Shown piece by piece: positions 10,379 to 18,420 of a DNA stretch of 64,000 nt. A model generated the notes under the pieces. The model did not search any database, was not told where the DNA came from, and saw only the letters and a program-made list of their open reading frames with translations. How positions within the stretch are numbered: position 1 is the stretch's first letter; the number at the start of each line of letters is the position of its first letter. Both the position numbers and the translations under genes were made by a program. The stretch lies in NCBI GenBank assembly GCA_018266075.1, contig JAFEBB010000011.1, positions 93,728 to 157,727 of the forward strand. The letters are read 5' to 3'. Origin of the DNA: Deltaproteobacteria bacterium (GTDB lineage Bacteria > Myxococcota > Myxococcia > Myxococcales > SZAS-1).

Positions 10379-10831
10379 ATGACCCGCGCTCGTGCCAGCT
10401 CGCTCGTGATCGCGCTCGCGGCCTGGGCCGCGGGCTGCAAGCCGTGTCCGCACAACAAGTGCGCGATCCCGTCGCTGTTCGTGCACATCTCCGACGCCAG
10501 CACCGGCGCCACGTTGATTCGCCAGAGCGATCCCGACGGCGGCTCGGCCTTCGTCACCATCACCCAGGCTGGTCAGACCTGGGCGCTGACTCCCGACAAC
10601 TCCTGGCCCACGGACGCCGACGAGCTCGCCTCCGGCCTCGGCGCAGGTGCGGCGTCGATCGTCGCCAGCGCGCCGGGGTACCAGTCCGTCGAGCAAGACA
10701 TCACGGTGGAAACGGCCGACTGCGGCGGCGTCCAGATCCAGAGCCTCGGCTTCGCGTTGCCGCCAGAGAACAGCGCCGTCCAGCCGTTGAAGTCCGCGAA
10801 GGCCGGCGGCTCGAACGTCTGCGGCGGCTGA
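10379..10831 (+). CDS. Small predicted lipoprotein, unknown function
   Basis: A 150-residue protein beginning with a lipoprotein signal whose lipobox is AAWAAGC (Cys about 20), followed by KPCPHNKC. The mature part has ISDASTGATLI and APGYQSVEQDI, short motifs reminiscent of carboxypeptidase-regulatory-like beta-sandwich domains, but this is not certain. Six Cys in the mature chain could form disulfides. The start is the ATG at 10379, preceded by a weak CAGGGA. It is divergent from the kinase gene with only 69 bases between them and convergent with the zinc-ribbon gene, the two stops being 2 bases apart. Confidence 0.7.
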   Translation: MTRARASSLVIALAAWAAGCKPCPHNKCAIPSLFVHISDASTGATLIRQSDPDGGSAFVTITQAGQTWALTPDNSWPTDADELASGLGAGAASIVASAPGYQSVEQDITVETADCGGVQIQSLGFALPPENSAVQPLKSAKAGGSNVCGG

Positions 10832-10833
10832 GG

Positions 10834-11163
10834 CTAATCGTCCTCGTCGTCGAGGTCCGCAAAGCCCACCAACTCGCCTCGGACCACGCGCCCGTCCTCG
10901 AGCTGCACCGCCTCGTACTCGCGGCTGCACTGCGGACAGGTGAGCCCTTCGACCTCCAGCGGCTCGCTCGCGATGCGCCCGTCGGTGACGGCGTAGTAGG
11001 CCTGCAGCAGCAGGTCTCGACTGCCGCACATGCAGGCCGTCTCGCCGGCGTCGCCGCCGTGGGCCGGCACGTCGAAGCTCTGCTCCGCCTCGGCGGCCTC
11101 GAGCGTGCGCTCGGTCTCCCAATCGGTGGGCGGGGCCTGGTTCTCGCGGCGACGCTTGCTCAT
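10834..11163 (-). CDS. Small acidic protein with zinc-ribbon-like Cys pairs
   Basis: A 109-residue protein, basic at the N-terminus (MSKRRREN) and ending in a run of acidic residues (DLDDEDD). Cys44 and Cys46 (CMC) and Cys76 and Cys79 (CPQC) could hold one zinc ion. No family was recognised. No signal peptide, so cytoplasmic. It is divergent from aroA, with an 80-bp shared upstream region. Confidence 0.6.
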   Translation of the reverse strand: MSKRRRENQAPPTDWETERTLEAAEAEQSFDVPAHGGDAGETACMCGSRDLLLQAYYAVTDGRIASEPLEVEGLTCPQCSREYEAVQLEDGRVVRGELVGFADLDDEDD

Positions 11164-11187
11164 GCCCGCATGCTGCCCAATCGGAAC

Positions 11188-11203
11188 TTTCCGCGCTCGG
11201 AAA
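11188..11203. promoter_or_regulatory. Inverted repeat in the aroA divergent intergenic region
   Basis: TTTCCG-CGCT-CGGAAA, a perfect 6-bp repeat with a 4-base spacer, about midway between the minus-strand small gene (start 11163) and aroA (start 11244). Position fits an operator for either promoter; no regulator is recognised. Confidence 0.3.
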
Positions 11204-11243
11204 TCGGCCTGACCCGGCCGACCAAGCGCGCTAGTAAGGGCCC

Positions 11244-12584
11244 ATGCGCGTGACGGTCCGGCGGGCGAAGAAGCTGCAGGGCGAGCTCGTCGCGCCCGGC
11301 GACAAGTCCATCTCCCACCGGGCGCTGCTCTTCGCCACGCTCGGAAGCGGCACCTGCGAGGTGCGCCACCTCTCTCCCGGCGCCGACGTGCGCTCCACCG
11401 CGAGCTGCCTGCGCGCCCTCGGCGGCGAGCTCCACGCGAGCGGCGAGACCATGCTCGTGAAGGGCGTGGGCCTGCGCGGCCTGCACCCCGCGCTGGACAC
11501 GCTCGACTGCGGCAACAGCGGCACCACCATGCGTCTGCTCGCGGGCGTGATCGCGGGCTCGGAGGTCGGCGGCACGCTCGATGGCGACGCGAGCTTGCGC
11601 AGCCGCCCCATGCGCCGGGTGACGGAGCCGCTGCGAGAGATGGGCGCCGCCGCCATGGGCGTACCGGGGCCGTCCGGTCGCGAGTTCGCGCCGCTGCGCA
11701 TCGACATTGGACGCAAGCTGCACGGCATCGACATCGCGCTCGCCATCTCCAGCGCGCAGGTGAAGAGCGCCATCTTGCTCGCGGGCTTGTGGGCCGAGGG
11801 CGAGACGCGGGTCCGCGAGCCGTCGCCCTCGCGCGATCACACCGAGCGCATGCTCCGGAGCCTCGGCGTAGCGCTGCGCGACGAGGCCGGCGCCCGGGTG
11901 CTCACCCCTCCCACGCGCGATTGGACGATGCCCGCGATCTTCGACGTGCCCGGCGATCCCTCGTCGGCGGCGTTCGTGCTCGCGGCCGCGGCCCTCGTTC
12001 CCGACGGCGAAGTGCGCGTGCGCGGCGTGAACACGAACCCCACGCGCACCGGCTTCTTGCGCGCGCTCGAGCGCATGGGCGCGTCGCTCACCCTGGAGCC
12101 GATGGGCGAGCGAGCGGGTGAGCCGGTCGCGGATCTCGTGCTGCGCGGCGGCGCGACGCTGCGCGCAATCCACGTCGAGCCGAGCGAGATTCCCTCGATG
12201 GTCGACGAGGTTCCCATTCTCTCCGTGCTCGCGACGCAAGCGCAGGGCACGACCGAGATCCGCGGCGCGGGTGAGCTGCGCGTGAAGGAGTCGGATCGGC
12301 TGGCGCAGATCGCCCGCGGGCTCACCGCGATGGGCGCCCGCGTGGAAGAGCTCCCCGACGGCCTGCGCATCGACGGTCCGACGCCGCTGCACGGCGCGAC
12401 GATCGATGCCGCGCGCGATCACCGCATCGCCATGTCCTTCGCGGTCGCGGGGCTCTGCGCCGATGGCGATACGGCCGTCGAGGGCGCCGAGTGGGCCGAC
12501 ATCTCGTTCCCGGGGTTCTTCGAGGCGCTCGCGCGATGGACGAATGGCGCCGTCGACGCTCGAGGCGACTGGTCAGGCTTCTGA
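11244..12584 (+). CDS. aroA: 3-phosphoshikimate 1-carboxyvinyltransferase (EPSP synthase)
   Basis: Transfers enolpyruvate from PEP to shikimate 3-phosphate, the penultimate step to chorismate. The 446-residue protein has GDKSISHRA (19-27, PEP/S3P-binding Lys21), DCGNSGTTMRLL (88-99), SRPMRRV (120-126) and a C-terminal RVKESDRL-like segment (LRVKESDRLAQ). The residue pattern around DCGNSGTTMR, with Gly-free AG..LDGDASL following, cannot by itself settle glyphosate class. It stands about 5 kb from aroE-aroC/K-aroB-aroQ on the same strand; the genes between are unrelated lipoproteins and a mutarotase. AAGGG upstream of the ATG is the likely ribosome-binding site. Confidence 0.96.
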   Translation: MRVTVRRAKKLQGELVAPGDKSISHRALLFATLGSGTCEVRHLSPGADVRSTASCLRALGGELHASGETMLVKGVGLRGLHPALDTLDCGNSGTTMRLLAGVIAGSEVGGTLDGDASLRSRPMRRVTEPLREMGAAAMGVPGPSGREFAPLRIDIGRKLHGIDIALAISSAQVKSAILLAGLWAEGETRVREPSPSRDHTERMLRSLGVALRDEAGARVLTPPTRDWTMPAIFDVPGDPSSAAFVLAAAALVPDGEVRVRGVNTNPTRTGFLRALERMGASLTLEPMGERAGEPVADLVLRGGATLRAIHVEPSEIPSMVDEVPILSVLATQAQGTTEIRGAGELRVKESDRLAQIARGLTAMGARVEELPDGLRIDGPTPLHGATIDAARDHRIAMSFAVAGLCADGDTAVEGAEWADISFPGFFEALARWTNGAVDARGDWSGF

Positions 12585-12634
12585 CTATCGTGTCTACTCG
12601 CCGGGTCGGGCCGAGGCCTGAAAGGACCCTCACC

Positions 12635-15169
12635 ATGAAGCGGCTGGGCACCCTCTTCCTGGCGCTGGCGCTGGCCAGCGGCTGCGGCGGCAACAAGAAG
12701 GGCGCCTCCAGCTCGAGCGGCAGCGCGTCGGCGAGCAGCACCGCAGCGAGCAGCACCAGCGGCTCGGGAAGCAGCAGCGGCAGCACGGCGACGTCGAGCA
12801 CCAGCGGCTCGTCCGGCGGCGGCAGCACCGGCCAGAGCGCGAGCATCAGCAGCAGCAGCGGCTCGACCGGCACGCACACCACGGGCTCACACGGCTCCAC
12901 CACCACCGGCACGACGACGTCGTCGAGCACCGGCACCACGGGCTCGAACCAGGCCTGTACCCCGGTGAGCTCCGTCGGCTCGCCGCCCGCGAACGACACG
13001 TGCAGCGGCGCGCAGGTGATCGACGTCTCGCAGCTGGGAACGCCCATCAGCGGCACCACGCTCAACGCCCAGAACGACTTCGCCTACGACGACTCCGTGA
13101 CCCCGAGCTGCACCGGCTTCTCCACGCCCGGTCCCGACGTGGTCTACGCGTTCACGCCCACGACCACTGCCGAGTACATGCTCAACGTCGACCCCAACGG
13201 AACCGGCCTCGGCTGGGACGTCGCCATCTACGTGCTGCCGACCTGCCCCGCGAGCTGCCAGAACATGCCCGTGTGCATGGTCGGCGCGGACGCGGCCGGC
13301 ACGGGCCAGCCCGAGACGCTGACCACCACCTTCACGGCCGGGACGACGTACTTCATCATCGTCGACTCCTGGACGTCCGGCGACTCGGGCGCGTTCACGC
13401 TCACGCTCACCGAGCTCGTGCCGCCGAGCAACGACACCTGCACCAACCCCAAGAACCTCCCCGAGGGCGCCGACGCGGGCCTGGTCGGCGAGCTCTTCCT
13501 CGGCGCCGCGAACGACTACAACCCGTCGGCAGCCTCGACCACCTGCACCGGCAACGACGAGAGCACGCCGGACGTGGTCTACAGCTTCACGCCCAGTGAA
13601 ACCGGCGCGTACGTCTTCACGCTCGACGGCAGCTACGCGAACTCGTCCATCCCGCTCGACATGTACGTGCTCGACAGCTGCCCCGCCTCGGGCGCGTCGA
13701 TCACCAGCTGCACGGGCGCGCTCAACGGCTTCGACGGCGACTCCGCCACCGCGAGCCTCACCGCCGGGCACACCTACGCGGTCGTCGTCGAGGCCAGCCC
13801 GGATGTGCCCGCTGCGGGCACCAGCTTCAACCTCACCGCGTACGGTATCCCCCCGCCGTCCAACGACAGCTGCGCCTCGCCGACCGTGCTCCCGGAAGGC
13901 TCCGCCGGCCTCACCCACCAGACCATCTACGGCGCTGGGAACGACTACGCGCCGAGCGCGAGCGCCTCGAACTGCACCGGCGCCGACGAGAGCTCGCCGG
14001 ACGTCGTGTACAGCTTCACGCCCAGCCAGACCGGCCAGTACGCGATCCAGGTGCTCGGTACCGACCAGGGCAGCTCGGCGCAGCTCGACTTCTACGTGCT
14101 CGACGGCTGCCCGGCCGCGGGCAGCGCCGTGACCTCGTGCGAGGCGGGCGTCCGCGGCGCCTCGAACAACTACCTGGTCGCGAACCTCACCGCGAACCAG
14201 CCGTACGCCATCGTGGTGGAGGAGCCGCAGTTCGCCAGCGCGTTCCTCAGCTTCACCCTCACCGCGCAGCCCTTCTCCCCTCCGGTGAACGACACCTGCG
14301 CCAACGCGCTCACGCTCAACCCCGGCCCCACGGGCGTGAGCGGCAGCTACCTCGACGCGCAGAACGACTACTCGCCGAACTTCAACTCGAGCCAATGCAC
14401 CGGCCAGACCGAGTCGGGGCCTGACCTGGTGTACGCGTTCACGCCGCCGGAGTCCGGCAACTGGACGCTCACCCTCACGCCCAGCTCCAGCGCCGACAAC
14501 GTGGCGCTCTACGTCCTCGACAGCTGCCCGACGAGCAACAGCATCACCCAGTGCCTGGGCGGCAAGGACAGCGCCGGGGTCGGCGTGTCGGAGGTCCTCA
14601 ACATCAGCCTCAACGCAGGCACGACCTACGACATCGTCGTCGACAGCTACTCCAGCACGGCCTCGGGCGGCTTCACCCTCACCGCCACCGGCCACGGCGG
14701 CTCGTTCAGCGACGACTGCATCTCCGTGGATCCCGACGGCGGCTCCGACGTGCCGCTCGCCTCGCTCGCAGACGGCGGCCTCGCTGCGTCGATGGCCGTG
14801 AGCACCGTGGGCTACTCGGACGACTCGGCGTCGGCGGCGAGCGGGCTCTGCGAGACTGCCGGCCTCAACGGCGGCGACCGCGTCTTCCACATCTCCCTGC
14901 CGCAGGCGGTGCCGTCGCTCACCGCGAGCGTCACGCCGGATCCGGACGGCGGCTTCGAGCCGGTCATCTACCTGCGCTCCGGCCCGTGCACCGACTCCGA
15001 CCTGGGCATCGACGGCGGCGCCGGCACCGAGCTCGCCTGCGGCCTCACCTTCGCCGGCGCGCCCGCCATCTTCACCACCGGCCCGCTCGACGCCGGCGAC
15101 TACTTCCTCTGGGTGGACTCGCTCTACCTCGGCGAAGGCTCGGGCACGCTCAGCGTCACGGTGCCGTAG
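12635..15169 (+). CDS. Large surface-type lipoprotein with five PPC-like modules
   Basis: An 844-residue predicted lipoprotein. The start at 12635 has AAAGGA upstream and gives a signal with lipobox LASGC (about 18). A Ser/Thr/Gly linker of roughly 80 residues follows. The rest is five tandem modules that begin with NDTC or DDC at residues 120, 266, 410, 552 and 693, a period of 141-146 residues. Each has PDVVYAFTP or a close variant followed by DxYVLDSCP and a TxYxIVVDS strand, the pattern of bacterial pre-peptidase C-terminal (PPC) beta-sandwich domains. No catalytic domain is present, so it is likely a binding or structural surface protein. It lies 50 bases after aroA and 143 before a second linker-bearing lipoprotein. 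Confidence 0.8.
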   Translation: MKRLGTLFLALALASGCGGNKKGASSSSGSASASSTAASSTSGSGSSSGSTATSSTSGSSGGGSTGQSASISSSSGSTGTHTTGSHGSTTTGTTTSSSTGTTGSNQACTPVSSVGSPPANDTCSGAQVIDVSQLGTPISGTTLNAQNDFAYDDSVTPSCTGFSTPGPDVVYAFTPTTTAEYMLNVDPNGTGLGWDVAIYVLPTCPASCQNMPVCMVGADAAGTGQPETLTTTFTAGTTYFIIVDSWTSGDSGAFTLTLTELVPPSNDTCTNPKNLPEGADAGLVGELFLGAANDYNPSAASTTCTGNDESTPDVVYSFTPSETGAYVFTLDGSYANSSIPLDMYVLDSCPASGASITSCTGALNGFDGDSATASLTAGHTYAVVVEASPDVPAAGTSFNLTAYGIPPPSNDSCASPTVLPEGSAGLTHQTIYGAGNDYAPSASASNCTGADESSPDVVYSFTPSQTGQYAIQVLGTDQGSSAQLDFYVLDGCPAAGSAVTSCEAGVRGASNNYLVANLTANQPYAIVVEEPQFASAFLSFTLTAQPFSPPVNDTCANALTLNPGPTGVSGSYLDAQNDYSPNFNSSQCTGQTESGPDLVYAFTPPESGNWTLTLTPSSSADNVALYVLDSCPTSNSITQCLGGKDSAGVGVSEVLNISLNAGTTYDIVVDSYSSTASGGFTLTATGHGGSFSDDCISVDPDGGSDVPLASLADGGLAASMAVSTVGYSDDSASAASGLCETAGLNGGDRVFHISLPQAVPSLTASVTPDPDGGFEPVIYLRSGPCTDSDLGIDGGAGTELACGLTFAGAPAIFTTGPLDAGDYFLWVDSLYLGEGSGTLSVTVP

Positions 15170-15312
15170 GCCGCGCGTCACTCGCACTACGGCTGACGGT
15201 TTCCTGCAGTCAGCTTCTTACAGCCGCAAATCCCTTGGAGCGTGCGGATCGTCCTGTGGCAAGCTCTTTGGACTCATTTTCGAATCCATTTTCGGAATCC
15301 AAAGGGACCCGC

Positions 15313-16671
15313 ATGCTCCGCCTTTCGCTCACTGGATGTCTCGCCGCGCTGGCCCTGGGCCTGTTCGCATGCAGTGGCTCCAGCAGCAGCACCACGGCCA
15401 CCAGCACCACCACCGGCACCACGTCGACGCACGGCGGCAACACCTCCGGCAACACCGCGGGCTCGTCGACGACCGGCTCGAGCAATGGCGGCACCACCGG
15501 CCTCAGCGGCGGCAGCACCAACGCTGCGGGCTCGACTGGCACGACCGCGACGAACGGCTCCAACGGGACCGCGGGCAGCAACGGCAGCACCGCCACCAAC
15601 GGCAGCGGCAGCGGCTCGGGCGGCACCACCGGCTCGCTGGCTGGCGTGTGCGAGTTCTGCCAGCAGAACAGCGACTGCGACACCGGCCTCTGCGACACCA
15701 ACGCCCAGGTCTGCCAGATCACCAACTGCGCGGGCTCGAGCAACGCGTGCATCACGTTCGGCGGCACCTGCGCGTCCGACGGCAGCTGCCAGTGCTTCCC
15801 GCCCGCGGCCATCTGCGAGTCCTGCTTCGCGGACACCGACTGCGCCTCGGGCCACTGCGACGCCACCAACGGGGTCTGCACCACCGCCACCTGCACCGGC
15901 GCCGACGCCACGGCCTGCACCGCCGCGGGCGGCAACTGCAGCGGCTCGCAGTGCACCTGTCCCACGGCGTACCTCTGCGACAACTGCTCCACCGACGCGG
16001 ACTGCGTGACGGGCCTCTGCAACCCCACCAGCCACCAGTGCGACGTCGTGAACTGCTTCGCCTCCGACGGCGGCGACTCGGACTGCACGAGCGCGGGCGG
16101 CACCTGCACCGCGGGCGGCAACTGCACCTGCCCGGCGCCGGTGCTCTCGGGGATCTGCGGCGGCTGCAGCCGCGACAGCGACTGCAATGCGGGCCTGTTC
16201 TGCGACACCACCAACTTCTCCTGCAATGCGTTGGGCTGCTCGGGCAGCAGCGCGGCGTGCACAGGAGCAGGCTTCACCTGCGGCGGCACCACCAACCTGC
16301 CGGACGGCGGAAGCTCGACGGACGGCTGCAACTGCCTCGCCGGCCGCATCTGCGACTTCTGCACCACGAACACGGACTGCGTGAGCGGCCTGTGCGACCT
16401 CGACGGCGGCGGCCGCTGCCAGACCACGAGCTGCAGCACCGACACCACCTGCGTGAACCTCGGCCACGTCTGCAACGCGACCAACAACAGCTGCAACTGC
16501 GACGCGCTGCCGGTCTGCGACTTTTGCCAGGCGGACAGCGACTGCGCGAGCGGCGCCTGCGACACCACGGACAATGTCTGCCAGCCGGCCGCGGGTGCCG
16601 GCTGCGGCACCAACTGCACCGACGTGGGCGGCACGTGTGGCGCCGACGGCGGTTGCATCTGCTTCCCCTAG
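15313..16671 (+). CDS. Cys-rich repeat lipoprotein
   Basis: A 452-residue predicted lipoprotein with AAAGGGA upstream of ATG 15313. The signal ends in LGLFAC, then about 90 residues of Ser/Thr/Gly/Asn linker. From residue 113 onward there are six Cys-rich modules, each opening with a pattern of the type C-x2-C-x5-DC-x2-G-x2-C (CEFCQQNSDCDTGLC, CESCFADTDCASGHC, CDNCSTDADCVTGLC and others) and closing with GGxCxxxGxCxC. The spacing suggests disulfide-knotted beads exported to the surface. No enzyme motif is seen. Its stop codon overlaps that of the convergent mutarotase gene inside a shared CTAG. Confidence 0.75.
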   Translation: MLRLSLTGCLAALALGLFACSGSSSSTTATSTTTGTTSTHGGNTSGNTAGSSTTGSSNGGTTGLSGGSTNAAGSTGTTATNGSNGTAGSNGSTATNGSGSGSGGTTGSLAGVCEFCQQNSDCDTGLCDTNAQVCQITNCAGSSNACITFGGTCASDGSCQCFPPAAICESCFADTDCASGHCDATNGVCTTATCTGADATACTAAGGNCSGSQCTCPTAYLCDNCSTDADCVTGLCNPTSHQCDVVNCFASDGGDSDCTSAGGTCTAGGNCTCPAPVLSGICGGCSRDSDCNAGLFCDTTNFSCNALGCSGSSAACTGAGFTCGGTTNLPDGGSSTDGCNCLAGRICDFCTTNTDCVSGLCDLDGGGRCQTTSCSTDTTCVNLGHVCNATNNSCNCDALPVCDFCQADSDCASGACDTTDNVCQPAAGAGCGTNCTDVGGTCGADGGCICFP

Positions 16672-17528
16672 GTCGCCGAGATCTCCAGCCAGAGCTCGCG
16701 CGCCTGTCCGGGCGCGAGCTCCAGCAGGCCGTCGCCCGTGTTCAGGGCGTCGCCGGGGCTCGTCCAGGGCTCGAGGCAGATGAAGTCCTTGCCGGGCAAG
16801 CTCCAGACGACCCAGCGCGTGAACTCGGGCGAGCCCGCGAGCGCGATGGTGCCCGCGGGCAGCTCCAGCCTCGCGGCGCTCGTTCCGTGGTCGCGCAGGT
16901 GCAGGTCGACTTCACCCGCAGTGAAGTCGATGCCTGAGTAGGGCAGCTCCTTCTTCTGCACGTTGTCCCAGACACGCGTGGCCTTCGTGGGCACGCGCGC
17001 GCGTCCCTTTTCGGCCTGGGGCACGGCGAAGTACGGATGGAACCCGTAGCCGAACGGCAGCGGCTCCGAGCCGCTGTTCTGCACGGCGATGTCGATGCGC
17101 AGCGTCGACGCGCGCAGCGAGAAGCGCAGCGTGCTCCGGAACGGCCACGGAAACTGAGCGAGCGTGTCGGCGTCGTCGCGCAGCTCGAGCGTCAGCTCTG
17201 CGGCGCTCCCATTGCCGCGCGACGTCTCGCGCCACACCCGATTGCGCCCGAAGCCGTGCTGCTTCATCGAGCCCCGCTTGCCCGCGCGCGCCCACGCATC
17301 GTTCGCGAGCTTGCCCGGACCGGGAAAGAGCACCGGGATTCCGCCGCGCACGTTGGCCTTCGCGTCGAGGAGCGTGGCTTCGTCGAGGTAGAGCCACTCG
17401 CGCCCACGCGTGAAGAGCGAGGTGCAGATCGCCCCGCGCGACGGCGCAACCTCGGCGCGGCTCCCTGTCGTGGAATCTTCGAGCACCACGCGCGGCATGG
17501 CGCCCGTGCGGTCGCTGACGCTAAACAT
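16668..17528 (-). CDS. Aldose 1-epimerase family mutarotase (hexose-6-phosphate type)
   Basis: A 286-residue galactose-mutarotase-fold protein, most like D-hexose-6-phosphate mutarotases. Candidate catalytic residues are the His in SMKQHGFGRN and in GYGFHPYF, and the Glu in ICLEPWTSPGDAL. The start at 17528 is preferred over one 21 bases upstream because GGGGAGGTGGCC precedes it. Expected to interconvert alpha and beta anomers of a sugar phosphate in the cytoplasm. It is divergent from aroE, about 52 bases apart, and its 3' end overlaps the Cys-rich lipoprotein gene by 4 bp. Confidence 0.82.
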   Translation of the reverse strand: MFSVSDRTGAMPRVVLEDSTTGSRAEVAPSRGAICTSLFTRGREWLYLDEATLLDAKANVRGGIPVLFPGPGKLANDAWARAGKRGSMKQHGFGRNRVWRETSRGNGSAAELTLELRDDADTLAQFPWPFRSTLRFSLRASTLRIDIAVQNSGSEPLPFGYGFHPYFAVPQAEKGRARVPTKATRVWDNVQKKELPYSGIDFTAGEVDLHLRDHGTSAARLELPAGTIALAGSPEFTRWVVWSLPGKDFICLEPWTSPGDALNTGDGLLELAPGQARELWLEISAT

Positions 17529-17580
17529 GGCCACCTCCCCGCGCCGCATGGTACCTGAGCGCCCGGAGCGAGGAGTGCCC

Positions 17581-18420
17581 GTGAAGCCACAGGCCGCGCG
17601 CTATGCCGTCATCGGCGATCCCGTGGAGCACTCGCTCTCGCCGCGGCTCTTTGGCCTGCTCTTCGAGCAGCTCAAGCTCAACGCCAACTACCGCGCCGAG
17701 CGCGTGCCGACGGATCAGCTGGGCGCGTTCTTGAAGCGCGTGCGCGCGGGCGAGTTCCAGGGCCTCTCGGTCACGCTGCCGCACAAGGTGACCATCACCA
17801 GCCTCTTGGACGGACTCGAGCAGCAAGCCGTGCGCATCGGCGCCGTGAACTGCGTGCGTGTCGAGGGGAAGAAGCTCTTCGGCCACAACACCGATCTCGG
17901 CGGCCTGGTGCGCACCCTGCACCACCACCTCGGCGGACATCCCACCCGCAAGAAGGTGCTCATCCTCGGTGCAGGCGGCGCCGCGCGGGCCGCAGCGGTG
18001 GCGATGGGCTCGCTGAGCGCGGCGGAGATCGTCATCGCGAATCGAACGCTCGCGCGCGCGAAGTCGGTCGCCGAGCTCGTCGACCACGGGCAGGCCCTGC
18101 CGCTCGACAACGATCTCCGCACCGCCTGCGCAAAGGCCGACGTGATCATCAACGCGACCAGCGTGGGCCTGCTGTCACGCGCGGACCCGCTGCCCGAGAC
18201 GTGCGCGCTCCGGTCGCACCAGGTGGTGCTGGATCTCGTCTATCGCCCGCTGGAGACCGCGCTGATGCGGCGTGCGCGCGAGAGCGGCTGCACCGTCATC
18301 GACGGGCTCTGGGTGCTCGTGTACCAGGCGCTGTTCCAGCTCGCGCTCTGGGAAGGCCGCGACGTCGAGGCGGTGCAGGCCGAGGCGCTGCACGCCGCGC
18401 TGGCTCCGGAGGCGCGATGA
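17581..18420 (+). CDS. aroE: Shikimate dehydrogenase
   Basis: Reduces 3-dehydroshikimate to shikimate with NADPH. The 279-residue protein has EHSLSPRLF (16-24), VTLPHK with catalytic Lys69, NTDLGG with Asp105, and the dinucleotide-binding GAGGAA (130-135). The start is taken as GTG 17581 because AGGAG lies 5 bases upstream; an in-frame ATG at 17548 has no ribosome-binding site and would add residues not typical of the family. First gene of a plus-strand operon; its TGA overlaps the ATG of the next gene (ATGA), so translation is coupled. Confidence 0.94.
   Translation: MKPQAARYAVIGDPVEHSLSPRLFGLLFEQLKLNANYRAERVPTDQLGAFLKRVRAGEFQGLSVTLPHKVTITSLLDGLEQQAVRIGAVNCVRVEGKKLFGHNTDLGGLVRTLHHHLGGHPTRKKVLILGAGGAARAAAVAMGSLSAAEIVIANRTLARAKSVAELVDHGQALPLDNDLRTACAKADVIINATSVGLLSRADPLPETCALRSHQVVLDLVYRPLETALMRRARESGCTVIDGLWVLVYQALFQLALWEGRDVEAVQAEALHAALAPEAR

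Noticed and set aside
12887..15187. 766-codon minus-strand frame across the PPC lipoprotein
   Set aside because: Shadow of a highly repetitive plus-strand gene; composition is Arg/Val/Gly-rich with no motif.
15250..15275. Sigma-54-like TGGCAAG-N4-TTGG upstream of the Cys-rich lipoprotein
   Set aside because: The -12 element lacks the required GC; match is too weak.
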